A DNA stretch of 64,000 bases, taken from NCBI GenBank assembly GCA_016217545.1, contig JACRHT010000017.1, positions 1,178,001-1,242,000 on the forward strand, in the 5' to 3' direction. The translations under genes and the position numbers were made by a program. Each line of letters starts with the position of its first letter. The first letter of the stretch is position 1. The notes below the pieces were generated by a model. The model worked only from the letters and a program-made list of their open reading frames with translations. It was not told the DNA's origin and did no database searches. Of the stretch, positions 1 through 8,779 are shown piece after piece. Source of the stretch: Opitutia bacterium. Its GTDB lineage: Bacteria; Verrucomicrobiota; Verrucomicrobiia; Opitutales; Opitutaceae.

Positions 1-810
1 AACGAGGCCGACTTCAAACGCACGCAGGACCTCGTCTCGCTCATCTCGTCGCGCTCACGCGGCAAGATCGCTTACTACAAGGACAGCATCCCGGTCTTCG
101 AACGCTACAACATCGAGCGCCAGATCGAGCAGACCTTCCAGCGCCGCGTCACGCTGCCCTCCGGCGGCGAAATCGTCATCGACGAGACCGAGGCCCTCAT
201 CGCCATCGACGTCAACACCGGCTCCCACAAGAGCCGCAGCGGCGACGAGAAGAACACGATCTTCCAGGTGAACATGGAAGCGGCCGCCGAAATGGCGCGC
301 CAGATCCGGCTCCGCAACATCGGCGGCCTGATCATCATGGACTTCATCGACATGAAGGAGCGCCGCCACCGCCAATCGGTCTACGACAAGATGGTGGAGC
401 TCATGTCGGAAGACAAAGCCAAGACCCACATCCTGCCCATCTCGCAGCTCGGCATCATGCAGATGACGCGCCAGCGCCAGCAGGAGTCGCTCTCGGCCAA
501 TATCTACACCGGCTGCCCGTATTGCCACGGCCGCGGCATCGTGAAGAGCGCGACTACTATGTCCGTCGAACTCCAGCGCCGCCTCTCGTCCGTCGCGCGC
601 CGTCTGCAGAATCGCAAGGACAACAAGGAGTATTCGCTCCGCGTGCACGTCCACCCGTCGATCCTCGAACGCCTCCGCGCCGAAGACGCCGACCTGCTCG
701 TGCGCATGGAGAAATTGTTCGGAGTGAAACTGGCCTTCCGCGCCGACCCGAACTACCACGTCGAGAACTTCAAAATCATCAACGCGCTCACGAACGAAGA
801 GTATCGCTGA
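1..810 (+). CDS. Ribonuclease E/G family endoribonuclease, C-terminal part
   Basis: The gene is cut by the left window edge; 269 codons are visible and it ends in TGA. RNase E/G enzymes cleave single-stranded RNA in mRNA turnover and rRNA processing. The catalytic metal-binding aspartates are visible as D70 in AIDVNTGS and D114 in IMDFIDM, each in its family context. The zinc-link motif CPYCHG (C172, C175) follows, which in RNase E joins the dimers. The protein stops about 95 residues after the zinc link, so it lacks a long degradosome scaffold and looks RNase G-like. Without the N-terminal S1 domain, RNase E and RNase G cannot be told apart by name. A strong terminator follows directly. Confidence 0.93.
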   Translation, partial: NEADFKRTQDLVSLISSRSRGKIAYYKDSIPVFERYNIERQIEQTFQRRVTLPSGGEIVIDETEALIAIDVNTGSHKSRSGDEKNTIFQVNMEAAAEMARQIRLRNIGGLIIMDFIDMKERRHRQSVYDKMVELMSEDKAKTHILPISQLGIMQMTRQRQQESLSANIYTGCPYCHGRGIVKSATTMSVELQRRLSSVARRLQNRKDNKEYSLRVHVHPSILERLRAEDADLLVRMEKLFGVKLAFRADPNYHVENFKIINALTNEEYR

Positions 811-842
811 GCAGTTCCCGCGAAAATCGCGTCCCCTTTCCG

Positions 843-876
843 GCGCCGGCTCCTTGCGAGCCGGCGCTTTTCTTTT
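843..876 (+). terminator. Rho-independent terminator after the RNase E/G gene
   Basis: A perfect 10-bp stem (GCGCCGGCTC with GAGCCGGCGC) closes a 5-nt loop and runs into TTTTCTTTT. It lies 33 nt after the RNase stop codon. Confidence 0.9.
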
Positions 877-943
877 GCTCGGATTGCACGCAGCACGAAT
901 CGCTGCGCCGCGCCCGAGCCGAACCCCATCGCGCTGGGCGCAC

Positions 944-2032
944 CTACTTGACCGTCAGCGGGCGCACCTGCCGCGCCAGTTCCTCGCCGAACTTCCCGGC
1001 GTGGCTCCAAACCGCGAAATGTCCGCCGTGCTCGATTCGCACGAGTTCCTTCCGCGGCGCCTGAATCGTTTGGAAATACTCCTCCGCCAGCGCCAGCGGC
1101 GTCACGTGATCTTCCGTTCCTTGAAGCAGCACCACCGGCACCGCGAACTCCACGCCGAGCGTCGCGAGGTTCGTGCTGAGGATGTCGCGATACAATTCCC
1201 AGGTCGGCACGACCGCGAACCCGCGCATGCGATTCCATTCGTCGCCGAGCGAGTAGTTCGGCACCGGCGAGAGCAGGCTGCGCTGCAGCTCGATCATCGC
1301 TGCGGAGTCAGCGGCTGCCTGATAGCGTTCGGCGCATTGGAAGAAAGCGCCCGCCTGTTTCAGGTTCGAGAAAGGCGGCTGGCCAATCGCGGTCAACTCG
1401 CGGAGCGTTCGAACATCCTGCGCCGCCTTCGCGGAAGCGAGCAGGCGCTGGTATTCCATCGCGAGGCTGCGCGGCAAATCGGCGGCCTGACCCGTGCCGA
1501 CGAAAACAGAGAACAGCTCCGGGCGGCGCTTCACCATGTTCACCCCGAGGATTGAGCCGAACGAATGCCCGAGCAGCACGATCTTCTCCTTCCCGAGCCG
1601 GCGGCGAAGATGCTCCGTAACCTCGATGCCGTCTTGGGTCATGCGTTCGATCGTCATCGTCGGCGCGATGCCGGGACCGGTGGCGCCGAGTGTCTTGCCC
1701 GCGCCACGCTCGTCCCAGAGCACGACCGTGAAATCCTTTTCCCAACTCGCGAACAGGCGCGTCACCGGAATCCACGTGCCGCCCGGCCCGCCGTGCACGC
1801 AGAGCAACACGGGGTTGTCTCGATCCTGCCCGCGAATCTGGAGCCATTGCTTGATGCCGCCGATCTCGACGTAGCCAGCTTCGTCGATGCCGCGAGCAGT
1901 CGTAATGGCGAACGCCTTCTCGTTTGCGCGCTGACGAATGGTGCGCAGAGTGAACAAGGCCGTAAGACCGAGAACGAGGATCGCCACGACGGCGATGAGG
2001 GCGAATTTGGCGAATTTGAGGAGACGACGCAT
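944..2032 (-). CDS. Alpha/beta hydrolase, proline iminopeptidase-like, membrane-anchored
   Basis: This is a 362-residue protein. An N-terminal hydrophobic segment (about residues 8-30) follows basic residues, so the enzyme is probably anchored in the membrane and faces the periplasm. The catalytic domain shows the oxyanion-hole motif VHGGPGGT, the nucleophile elbow GHSFGS, an acidic GTEDHVTP and a late His in GGHFAVW. Together these form the Ser-Asp-His triad of the S33 peptidase/hydrolase family. The HGGPGG motif is typical of prolyl aminopeptidases, but the substrate cannot be read from the sequence. The ATG start is chosen because the membrane segment follows at the usual distance. The gene runs toward the RNase terminator and has no obvious operon partner. 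Confidence 0.85.
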   Translation of the reverse strand: MRRLLKFAKFALIAVVAILVLGLTALFTLRTIRQRANEKAFAITTARGIDEAGYVEIGGIKQWLQIRGQDRDNPVLLCVHGGPGGTWIPVTRLFASWEKDFTVVLWDERGAGKTLGATGPGIAPTMTIERMTQDGIEVTEHLRRRLGKEKIVLLGHSFGSILGVNMVKRRPELFSVFVGTGQAADLPRSLAMEYQRLLASAKAAQDVRTLRELTAIGQPPFSNLKQAGAFFQCAERYQAAADSAAMIELQRSLLSPVPNYSLGDEWNRMRGFAVVPTWELYRDILSTNLATLGVEFAVPVVLLQGTEDHVTPLALAEEYFQTIQAPRKELVRIEHGGHFAVWSHAGKFGEELARQVRPLTVK

Positions 2033-2106
2033 GGAACAGTTGGGGTCGGGGATGGCGTGGGTCTCCGCGAACGCGGTGCGCCGTGGAGCGTGGAGGGGCG
2101 GAGCTA

Positions 2107-3570
2107 CTAGGACGATTTCGGTGCTATTGGCGACAACGGAGCGAGCGGCTCCGCAGCCGGGTTTGTATTCGCCGAGAGGTTGGGGACGCCGGATGCGCGC
2201 AGACTCAGCGCGAGCGCCGCGACGATGAAGGCGGTCGCGGCCGCGAATGTCGCGCGAGTGGCGAAGCCCACGGACTCCGGGCCCGGCGACGCCGCGCGCT
2301 CCGCGGCGAACGCGAACACGCCGCCCAGAAACGAGGCGCCGGTCAGGAGACCGAGGTTGCGCGAGAGGTTCAACACGCCCGCGATCAATCCGCGCTGCTC
2401 CCGTCCCGCCGCGCGCATCACCGCCGTATTGTTAGCCGTCTGAAATACCGCGTATCCCGCCGTCATCACGGCGACAGGTATCACGTAACCAATCACGCCA
2501 GACCTTTCGGGCAAAAGCGCGAGCGCGAGGCATCCGGTAGCCGCGACGCCGAGTCCTCCGATCGTCGTCTGCCGCGTGCCGATCCGATCCACCCAGCGGC
2601 CCGCCGGTCCGGCAACAAGCGCCGCCATCACCGGACCGACCGCCAGCACCAAGCCCATCGTCCCGGCGCGAACCTCGAGCGCCTGCGCGAGATAAAACGG
2701 CCCAACCACCAGTGTGGACATCATCACCGCGCCAACGAGCAGGCTCATCGTCAGACCTCCCCGCAACGCGCCGTCCCGGAGCAGCTCCATTGTCAGCCAT
2801 GGCGACGTGCTTCGTCTCTGCGTGCGCACGAATAGCGCCGCGCCCACCGCGGCGAGCGCGAGCAGGGCGAAATTGGCCGCGCCGAAACCGCTGCGCTGCC
2901 GCGTGAGGGCGAGTGCGTAAGCCGCAAGGCTCGCCGCCAGCAGCAAAGTGCCCCACGCATCGAAATCATCCCGTCGTGCCGCTCGCGCGAAACGATCGGC
3001 CGGCAGCGAGCGCACGAGCAGGATCCACGTCGCCGCCCCCAGCGGGACGCTGGCCAGGAATATCGCCCGCCAGCCAAACGCCGCGATCAACAGGCCGCCG
3101 AGCGCCGGCCCCAGCGCCGTGCCGATGGCCGACATGCTACCGAGCAATCCCATCACGCGCCCGGCTTTTTCCGTGGGTGCGAGCTCACCGATGAGTGCCA
3201 CGCTGAGCGCCATCATCGCCGCGGCGCCGATCCCTTGGAAAAACCGAAAACCGATCAACCACCCCAGCGAGGAAGCGAACGCGCACGCGCCGGCCGCGAC
3301 CGTGAACAGCGCCACGCCGGAAAGCAGCAGCCGCTTGCGTCCCACGATATCCGCCAGCCGGCCGACGCTCACGATCAGGGTCGTGATGGCCAACACGAAC
3401 GAAATGACCGTCCATTGCACCGCTTGTGTCGACGCGCCGAAAACCCGGCTCAGCGTCGGCAGCGCAACGTTGACGATGCTGGTGTTGAACGTCGACAGCA
3501 GCACGGCCAACGAGAGTCCCGCGAGAGCGGCGATGCGCGTGCGGTCGGGCGACTTGGTCGTGGAATTCAC
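2107..3570 (-). CDS. MFS drug-efflux-type transporter (DHA2/EmrB-like)
   Basis: This is a 487-residue, very hydrophobic protein with about 14 predicted membrane segments. The first helix contains STFNTSIVNVALPTL, matching the DHA2-family signature near helix 1, except that the usual Asp of that motif is Asn here. Between early helices GRLADIVGRKRLLL gives the MFS motif A loop. Such proteins are proton-driven exporters of drugs or small organics; the substrate is unknown. The start is taken as GTG at 3570, giving a normal DHA2 N-terminus. The frame stays open upstream, but that stretch is basic, low-complexity and overlaps the divergent regulator. The gene diverges from a LysR-type gene with a palindrome between them, so LysR-controlled expression is likely. 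Confidence 0.85.
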   Translation of the reverse strand: MNSTTKSPDRTRIAALAGLSLAVLLSTFNTSIVNVALPTLSRVFGASTQAVQWTVISFVLAITTLIVSVGRLADIVGRKRLLLSGVALFTVAAGACAFASSLGWLIGFRFFQGIGAAAMMALSVALIGELAPTEKAGRVMGLLGSMSAIGTALGPALGGLLIAAFGWRAIFLASVPLGAATWILLVRSLPADRFARAARRDDFDAWGTLLLAASLAAYALALTRQRSGFGAANFALLALAAVGAALFVRTQRRSTSPWLTMELLRDGALRGGLTMSLLVGAVMMSTLVVGPFYLAQALEVRAGTMGLVLAVGPVMAALVAGPAGRWVDRIGTRQTTIGGLGVAATGCLALALLPERSGVIGYVIPVAVMTAGYAVFQTANNTAVMRAAGREQRGLIAGVLNLSRNLGLLTGASFLGGVFAFAAERAASPGPESVGFATRATFAAATAFIVAALALSLRASGVPNLSANTNPAAEPLAPLSPIAPKSS

Positions 3571-3616
3571 TCCGCGAGCATAACCGAATTGCCACACCGG
3601 CGGAACGCGCGCCGGA

Positions 3617-3633
3617 TGCACTTTATGAGTGCA
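3617..3633. promoter_or_regulatory. Palindrome between divergent MFS and LysR genes, candidate operator
   Basis: TGCACT-TTATG-AGTGCA is a perfect 6-bp inverted repeat around 5 nt. It lies 47 nt from the transporter start and 38 nt from the regulator start. LysR regulators usually bind such dyads in the divergent promoter. The spacing is not the classical T-N11-A, so the assignment is an inference. Confidence 0.55.
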
Positions 3634-3670
3634 CGCGACGCCGGGCCGGCCGATAGTCACGCCGCCGTCG

Positions 3671-4573
3671 ATGACCCACCCCGACCTCAACCTGCTCGTG
3701 GCATTGGATGTGTTGCTGGACGAAGGAAACATCGCGCGGGCCGCGAAACGGCTGCGCCTGAGTCCGTCCGCCATGAGTCGCACGCTCGCGCGCCTGCGTG
3801 CGACGACCGGCGACCCGTTGCTCGTGCGCGCCGGGCGCGGACTGGTCCCCTCGCCTCGCGCGCTCGAGCTCCGCGCGCAAACCGGACCGCTGGTCGAGCA
3901 GGCCCTCCGGATGTTGAGCCCGGCGGTGAGTGCAGTTCGCCCTGACGTGCGCCGGACGTTCACGATTCGAACCAGCGACGGCTTCGTGGAGAATTTCGGC
4001 GCGGCGCTGCTGGCGGCGATCGCAGCGGAAGCGCCGGGCATCACGATTCATTTTGTCCAGAAGGTGACCCGCGACGGCGCGCTGCTCCGCGATGGCACCG
4101 TGGATTTCGAAACGGGCGTCGTCGGCGCCGATCTCAGCCCCGAGATTCGGACCGTCGCGCTCTTTCGCGATCGACTGGTCGGCGTCGTGCGCGCGAACCA
4201 CCCACTTGCCCGGGGCAGGATCACGACTCCGCGCTACCTTGCCGCCCGGCACATCCTCGTCTCGCGCGGCGAGAAGGAAAAGGGCCCGGTCGACGCGGAT
4301 CTCGCTGCGCTCGGACTGGAGCGCCGCATCGGAACGATCCTCACCGGTTTCGCCGCCGCGCTCACGCTCACCCGATCCACCGATCTCGTCGCGACAGTGC
4401 CGGAGCGCCACACGGCCGCTCTGCGCGCCGGGCTGCACACCTTCGCGCTACCATTCCGCACCCGACCGCTGACTGTCTCACTACTCTGGCATCCACGCAT
4501 GGACGCAGATCCTGCGCACCGCTGGCTGCGCGAGAAAATCCGCGACGTGTGCGCTTCAGCTCCAGCGAAGTAG
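3671..4573 (+). CDS. LysR-family transcriptional regulator
   Basis: This is a 300-residue protein. Residues 1-60 form a winged helix-turn-helix (LNLLVALDVLLDEGNIARAA, then RLRLSPSAMSRTLARLRA), with the recognition helix in SPSAMSRTLARL. The rest is a periplasmic-binding-like co-inducer domain of normal LysR length. The start is set at the ATG at 3671, which places the HTH at the usual position; an ATG 42 nt upstream would add a non-conserved tail and run into the candidate operator. By family habit it senses a small molecule and activates or represses the divergent MFS transporter. The ligand is unknown. Confidence 0.88.
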   Translation: MTHPDLNLLVALDVLLDEGNIARAAKRLRLSPSAMSRTLARLRATTGDPLLVRAGRGLVPSPRALELRAQTGPLVEQALRMLSPAVSAVRPDVRRTFTIRTSDGFVENFGAALLAAIAAEAPGITIHFVQKVTRDGALLRDGTVDFETGVVGADLSPEIRTVALFRDRLVGVVRANHPLARGRITTPRYLAARHILVSRGEKEKGPVDADLAALGLERRIGTILTGFAAALTLTRSTDLVATVPERHTAALRAGLHTFALPFRTRPLTVSLLWHPRMDADPAHRWLREKIRDVCASAPAK

Positions 4574-4977
4574 CGCAACCGCACGCGGCCTCAATGCGAC
4601 ACGCGACAGCTTCGACAACACTCCGCCGACGATACCAGGCGAAGAAATGTTCACGGAGCTGTCCGAACTCAGGCGGAAATTGGTGCTGCTCTCCGCCCCG
4701 TGTAGATTCGGGGCGCGTATTGGCTGATGCCCGCACACTCGCCGTTTCCTCGCGGGCTGGTTCCGTCCGAAAGCCGTGAAAAACAGAGGCGAGTTCTTCG
4801 TTCTTCAGCGGCGCATCGACGCAAATGCCGACCGTCAGCGTCGCAGGGAGAGCGACCCTTTCCCATCGACGCGCATGTCTCCGGGAGGCTCGCAGAGCAG
4901 GGAGTAGTTCACGTCGCTGAATCATCTTACCCGTTCACCGCAGCGCGCTCGGGCTCCGCTTGCCGCCGGCTGGATGT
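4574..4977. other. Intergenic stretch without a recognisable gene
   Basis: About 400 bases lie between the LysR gene and the end of the minus-strand rhombosortase gene. Open frames exist on both strands but have no recognisable protein features, no convincing starts and skewed composition. No terminator hairpin, tRNA or repeat was seen. It may hold a decayed gene. Confidence 0.4.
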
Positions 4978-5580
4978 TCAGGACGTCTGCCGTCGCGACC
5001 GTTGCACGCACACGGCAGCGATCCACGCCACGAGGGCATACGCCACCGCAGCCAGGTGCGCGCTGGTGGCGACCTTGACGTTGGCGTCGTCGAATTCGAT
5101 GAAGCCGCCACCGCGGCCGCCTTTCCAAATTTCGTAACCCAGCTCGACGACGTAGATGAGCACGATCGCGGGCCAGAACCAGTCGCGGAGATCGCCTTTC
5201 CAGCCGCGCGCCGCCAGGAGCAGCAACAAGCCGAGGTTCAGCGCGCTCAAACCGGCGTAGCGAACCATCGTCGGATCGAACCAGTATAGCACCGCGCAAA
5301 TCACCGGCGGCATCGCGAGCAGGCCGATCCAGCTGTCGCGGGGAAATTCCCGGCCCAGCGTCCAGCCGATGATCAACAACAACCCGCCATCGGCCACGAA
5401 GTGGGGCCAGCCGAAGTGCACGATCTGCGCGGTCCAGATGCGCCACAATTCGCCGTGCGCCACCGCGGTGCGGTCGTAGATCAGCACCTCGCGCCACGCC
5501 GGCACGAGCTGCACGACGAGGGCGCAAAGAAAAGCCGCCGTGTAGAACCACGGCGGCGTCCCGATGCGGCGCAGAAGCAT
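4978..5580 (-). CDS. Rhombosortase-like rhomboid intramembrane serine protease
   Basis: This is a 200-residue protein with about six membrane helices. Features matching the rhombosortase branch of rhomboid proteases are an HFGWPHFVADGG segment after helix 2, a serine in YAGLSALNLG and a histidine in TSAHLAAVAY. The Ser and His would form the catalytic dyad within the membrane. Rhombosortases clip proteins that carry a GlyGly-CTERM tail. The second gene upstream on this strand encodes such a candidate substrate, and the gap to the preceding gene is only 39 nt, so they are probably co-transcribed. ATG at 5580 is preferred over an in-frame GTG at 5613. The residue usually following the Ser motif (SGxxHG) differs here (SALNLG), so activity is inferred. 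Confidence 0.68.
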   Translation of the reverse strand: MLLRRIGTPPWFYTAAFLCALVVQLVPAWREVLIYDRTAVAHGELWRIWTAQIVHFGWPHFVADGGLLLIIGWTLGREFPRDSWIGLLAMPPVICAVLYWFDPTMVRYAGLSALNLGLLLLLAARGWKGDLRDWFWPAIVLIYVVELGYEIWKGGRGGGFIEFDDANVKVATSAHLAAVAYALVAWIAAVCVQRSRRQTS

Positions 5581-5619
5581 AAGTGCGTGTCCCGAACCGG
5601 CCAAATTCGCCACCGCGGC

Positions 5620-6102
5620 CTATCTTTCAGATTCCGGGGGACCGAAAGGAGGTTCGTCGGGCGGAGGTTCGTTGGGCGGAGAAGGCGGATTTTCGTAATC
5701 AGGATCGTAGAACAGATCATCGCGAGCAATGCTGCCGTCGGCGTTTCTCTCGATGACCTGATACCACCAAGTCCGCTCGCCGTTCGCGCCAAGATTCGCT
5801 AAAGTAACAGAGGTTGATGGCAAGAGTTTCACCCAACCGTCAGTGAACACCCACGGTTCCCATTCGAGGCCAGGGCACCAGAATATCTCTCGCGCAACGA
5901 TGGAGTCCACATAGGCAGTGCCGGATAGAGCGATCACACGCCAGTCGCTCAACGTTACACCCTCGGCATCCAGCGCTGTCAGCCGTGTGTTTACCGACAG
6001 ATAATGACGCTGCTGACCGACAGAGGCAAACGCCATGTGCGCCAAACCAAATCCCACAAATAGGGCAACGCACCGGCCCAAATCCCAAGTTCGCGTCTTC
6101 AT
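5620..6102 (-). CDS. Small exported protein with proline-rich tail, unknown function
   Basis: This is a 160-residue protein that I do not recognise. A basic start and a hydrophobic segment (about residues 9-27) ending before ASVGQQ suggest a signal peptide. The middle is rich in Trp and Val, and the last 20 residues are Pro/Glu-rich (PSPPNEPPPDEPPFGPP). ATG at 6102 is chosen because the only upstream in-frame start is a TTG. It lies between the matrixin-like protease (12 nt away) and the rhombosortase-like gene (39 nt away) on one strand. Base composition is visibly lower in GC than its neighbours, which may mean later acquisition. Confidence 0.6.
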   Translation of the reverse strand: MKTRTWDLGRCVALFVGFGLAHMAFASVGQQRHYLSVNTRLTALDAEGVTLSDWRVIALSGTAYVDSIVAREIFWCPGLEWEPWVFTDGWVKLLPSTSVTLANLGANGERTWWYQVIERNADGSIARDDLFYDPDYENPPSPPNEPPPDEPPFGPPESER

Positions 6103-6114
6103 AATTGCACCCAA

Positions 6115-7854
6115 TCAGGGCTTATTCGATGCCTGCAAACCAACTGTTCGCACCGCGTTTGTAACGAGGAGCAAAGCGATGATAACACCAAACCAAGCAC
6201 TCGGCGCACCGCCGCCACCACCGCCGCCGCCCGAGGAGGGCGCGGGCGCAAGCGTATTCACGGTGAGCGTGGCGGCACTGCTCGTGACCGAGCCGGCGCT
6301 ATTGGTGACCGTCACAGTGTAGCTGCCGGCGTCGGCCGTGGTGGCACTCGAGATCGTGTAGGTCGCGCTGGTGGCGCCGTTGATCGCGGTGCTGTTCTTC
6401 AACCATTGATATGTCGGGGCGGGCGTGCCAGTGGCCGTGACGCTGAAGCTCGCGCTGCCGCCGGTGGTGACCGTGGCGCTTTGCGGTTGGGCGGTGATCG
6501 TCGGTGCTGTGGCCGCGGGATTCACGGTGAGCGTGGCGGCATTGCTCGTGACGGAGCCAGCGCTGTTCGTGACTGTCACGGTGTAGCTGCCGGCGTCGCC
6601 CGATTGCACGTTGGTGAGGTTCAGAGTGGCGCTCGTCGCGCCGCTAATCGCAGTGCTCCCTTTGAGCCATTGATAAGTAGGCGCGGGATTGCCGGTCGCG
6701 GTGACACTGAAACTGGCATTGCCGCCCGCAGTGACCGTGACGGCTTGCGGCTGTGAGGTGATGGTGGGCGCAACCGCGGTGTTGGATGGCGAGAAAGTGA
6801 GGTTCAGGCTCACGTTGCCCCACTCGCCGTTCCAGCCGTCGGCCGCGAAGTAGTAGGTCGTGCCGCCGACGACGTTGAAGGTGATCGTGCTGGTGCGGAT
6901 GACGCCCGACTGCACGTCGTCATTGCTCGCAAGCTGCGTCAGCGCGCTCACGGAGGTGCCAGTGTAGGCGCCGAGGAGCGTGTCGAAATTGCTGCCGGCG
7001 GTCGTGACGGTAAGCGAACCGGACGCGGTGGCGTTCCATTTCCACCAGACGGAGGAGCCACCGGCCTCATTGGGCGCGTGGTTGGGTTCGCCGGTTTCCT
7101 TTGTGGCGTAATTGTTGGCTCCCGTGACCGTGACGGCGTTGTTGGTCAGCGTGAGGGCGAGGGCATTGGCGAAGTTGTCGTTGGCGGGGCGGTTCACTGA
7201 AGTGGACGTGCCGTAGAGTGACTGCGCGCCGGCGACGTCGTCGCTTTGCTGCGTGTCGATGTTGCTAACGTGGCTGTTCATGACCGCCGAAACGGTCTGC
7301 ACCGGACTCGCCTCGTCGGGGTGGTCGAGACCGAGGACGTGGCCGAGTTCGTGGATCGCAACGCGCCGGAAATCGATGGTCGTGCCCTGACGGTTGCCCC
7401 TATAAGAATCCCAAGTGCGGGCATTGTTGAACACGATATCGGATTCCAACCGGCGATACGTGCCATCGCCCTGCACCGCGGTGGACCGATAGGAGGTCGT
7501 GATCGCGATGGTATCAGTTCCGAACGCCTCACCGTAGACGTCCGCAGCGAAGAAGCTTTGATTGTAGCCGTCGCCCTTTTGGGTCGGAGCGCCTTCGGCC
7601 TCGATGTTGCCGGAGAGCTGCACGCTGCCGATCACGGCATTCCATGATTTCTCCGCTTCCAGGAAGCTCGTGCTGAAATTCGTGCCGTCCTGCAAGGTTC
7701 GGCTCGTGCCCACTTTCACGTCGAAGAACACCGTGCCCGGGGTCCACTTCACCGTGCGACCGTTGTCGGTGATGAGGACGTAAGCGCTCGCGCTCGCAGC
7801 GAACGCAAGCAGCCCAAGCAGGACGAAGAAGCGAAGACGCAGATTACTTTGCAC
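6115..7854 (-). CDS. Secreted matrixin-like metalloprotease with two Ig-like domains and a GlyGly-CTERM-like tail
   Basis: This is a 579-residue protein with a signal peptide (residues 1-24, ending ASASA). The protease domain (about 25-215) has the zinc site HELGHVLGLDH and a downstream Met-turn (SAVMNSH), typical of metzincins such as matrixins. A beta-rich domain follows (about 220-355). Two near-identical Ig-like repeats of about 85 residues come next, each starting near a QPQ-VTV strand. The C-terminus is SSGGGGGGGGAPSAWFG, then one hydrophobic helix, then an Arg and a short polar end. That is the layout of GlyGly-CTERM sorting tails, which rhombosortase cleaves after T2SS export. It overlaps the preceding gene by 11 nt and lies in one run with the rhombosortase-like gene. 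Confidence 0.85.
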   Translation of the reverse strand: MQSNLRLRFFVLLGLLAFAASASAYVLITDNGRTVKWTPGTVFFDVKVGTSRTLQDGTNFSTSFLEAEKSWNAVIGSVQLSGNIEAEGAPTQKGDGYNQSFFAADVYGEAFGTDTIAITTSYRSTAVQGDGTYRRLESDIVFNNARTWDSYRGNRQGTTIDFRRVAIHELGHVLGLDHPDEASPVQTVSAVMNSHVSNIDTQQSDDVAGAQSLYGTSTSVNRPANDNFANALALTLTNNAVTVTGANNYATKETGEPNHAPNEAGGSSVWWKWNATASGSLTVTTAGSNFDTLLGAYTGTSVSALTQLASNDDVQSGVIRTSTITFNVVGGTTYYFAADGWNGEWGNVSLNLTFSPSNTAVAPTITSQPQAVTVTAGGNASFSVTATGNPAPTYQWLKGSTAISGATSATLNLTNVQSGDAGSYTVTVTNSAGSVTSNAATLTVNPAATAPTITAQPQSATVTTGGSASFSVTATGTPAPTYQWLKNSTAINGATSATYTISSATTADAGSYTVTVTNSAGSVTSSAATLTVNTLAPAPSSGGGGGGGGAPSAWFGVIIALLLVTNAVRTVGLQASNKP

Positions 7855-8467
7855 GGCTCAGCCCTCCTTCCTTCCCGGCCGCACGTGCTTCCCGCACGCT
7901 CTGGATAAACTCTGCCGGCGTCAGTGCGTCATCAGCCGTGCGGAGCCGGCTGAGCATCATGGCTGTCTTGCCTCCCGCGAGGGGAAGCCCGACTTCGGCA
8001 GTCGATGAGAGCGGGACGCTATTAGCGCGGGCGATGTATTCGCGTCCGAGCTTCTTGTCGAACTTCACCGGGTAGATGCCGTGCATGACTCCCTTGAGCG
8101 GGTAGAAGTTGGTGCCGTTGCCCTTCACAAAGAGGATATGCTCATCGCCGACCGTGAACGCCGGCACGCCCTCCACCCGAAGCTCGCGTCCATCGGAAGT
8201 CTGGCCGCCGAGCACGCGGAGCACTACTTTCGCCGGAGGGGTGCCGGCGACCACGTCGCGCACCTCGACCTCTACATGCGTGAACGGCACTTCGCGGCCC
8301 TCGCGCACGACGATCTCATTTCGGAGACTCTTGATGCGACCACGCACGACATAGTCAGAGTCGGCCGCGAGGTCGGCGAAATCCGGCGGCACGACCGTGG
8401 TGGCACGCGACACGCCGACTACCGTCAACACGGCCGCGCACAGGAGCAAGGTTCGCAGGGAACGCAT
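7844..8467 (-). CDS. Secreted protein paired with a matrixin-type protease, unknown function
   Basis: This is a 207-residue protein. Residues 1-22 form a signal peptide (MRSLRTLLLCAAVLTVVG). The mature part begins TTVVPPDFADLAADSDYVV and is beta-rich. It resembles small exported proteins often found directly beside matrixin-family proteases in bacterial genomes; this recollection is not a verified match. The 11-nt overlap with the protease gene supports translational coupling and a joint role, for example as inhibitor, chaperone or co-substrate. The frame stays open far upstream, but the ATG at 8467 is the only start giving a signal peptide. No Shine-Dalgarno sequence is visible. Confidence 0.65.
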   Translation of the reverse strand: MRSLRTLLLCAAVLTVVGVSRATTVVPPDFADLAADSDYVVRGRIKSLRNEIVVREGREVPFTHVEVEVRDVVAGTPPAKVVLRVLGGQTSDGRELRVEGVPAFTVGDEHILFVKGNGTNFYPLKGVMHGIYPVKFDKKLGREYIARANSVPLSSTAEVGLPLAGGKTAMMLSRLRTADDALTPAEFIQSVREARAAGKEGGLSRAK

Positions 8468-8779
8468 GGGGAATAAGGAGCCGGCTCGGCGTGCGCTTGC
8501 GCGCTTCCAGACCGGGTTTTTTAGGACAGGGTAACAGGTATTCACTTGGAAGTGACTCGCGCGTCGAGTCGCCGGGCCCGAAGACGAAATAACCGCATGT
8601 TTTTGTCCGCCGCAAGCGCAGGTTGTTCCTCGTTGGCCGTCGGTCGGGACGAGTCGCTCATTCTCCGGGATGGACGCGGGCCTTGCCTTCGACGCGACCG
8701 CCGTTTCAACTCTTCGCCTGCAACTTTTCGACGTGGGCCACGTCACACGACTAATCTCCGCCGCCACGCGGCACCCCGC
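8468..8779. other. Divergent intergenic region between the protease run and gspD
   Basis: About 310 bases must hold the promoters for the leftward protease/rhombosortase run and for rightward gspD. I see no clear -35/-10 pair, terminator or operator palindrome. The gspD frame stays open here but shows no secretion signal until the ATG at 8780. Confidence 0.5.

Noticed and set aside
4368-4925. Minus-strand frame of 185 codons between the LysR and rhombosortase-like genes
   Set aside because: It overlaps the end of the LysR gene antisense and has no recognisable protein features; a decayed gene cannot be excluded.
6520-6780. Repeated DNA within the matrixin-like gene
   Set aside because: The similarity is due to two homologous Ig-like domains in the protein and not to an independent DNA repeat.
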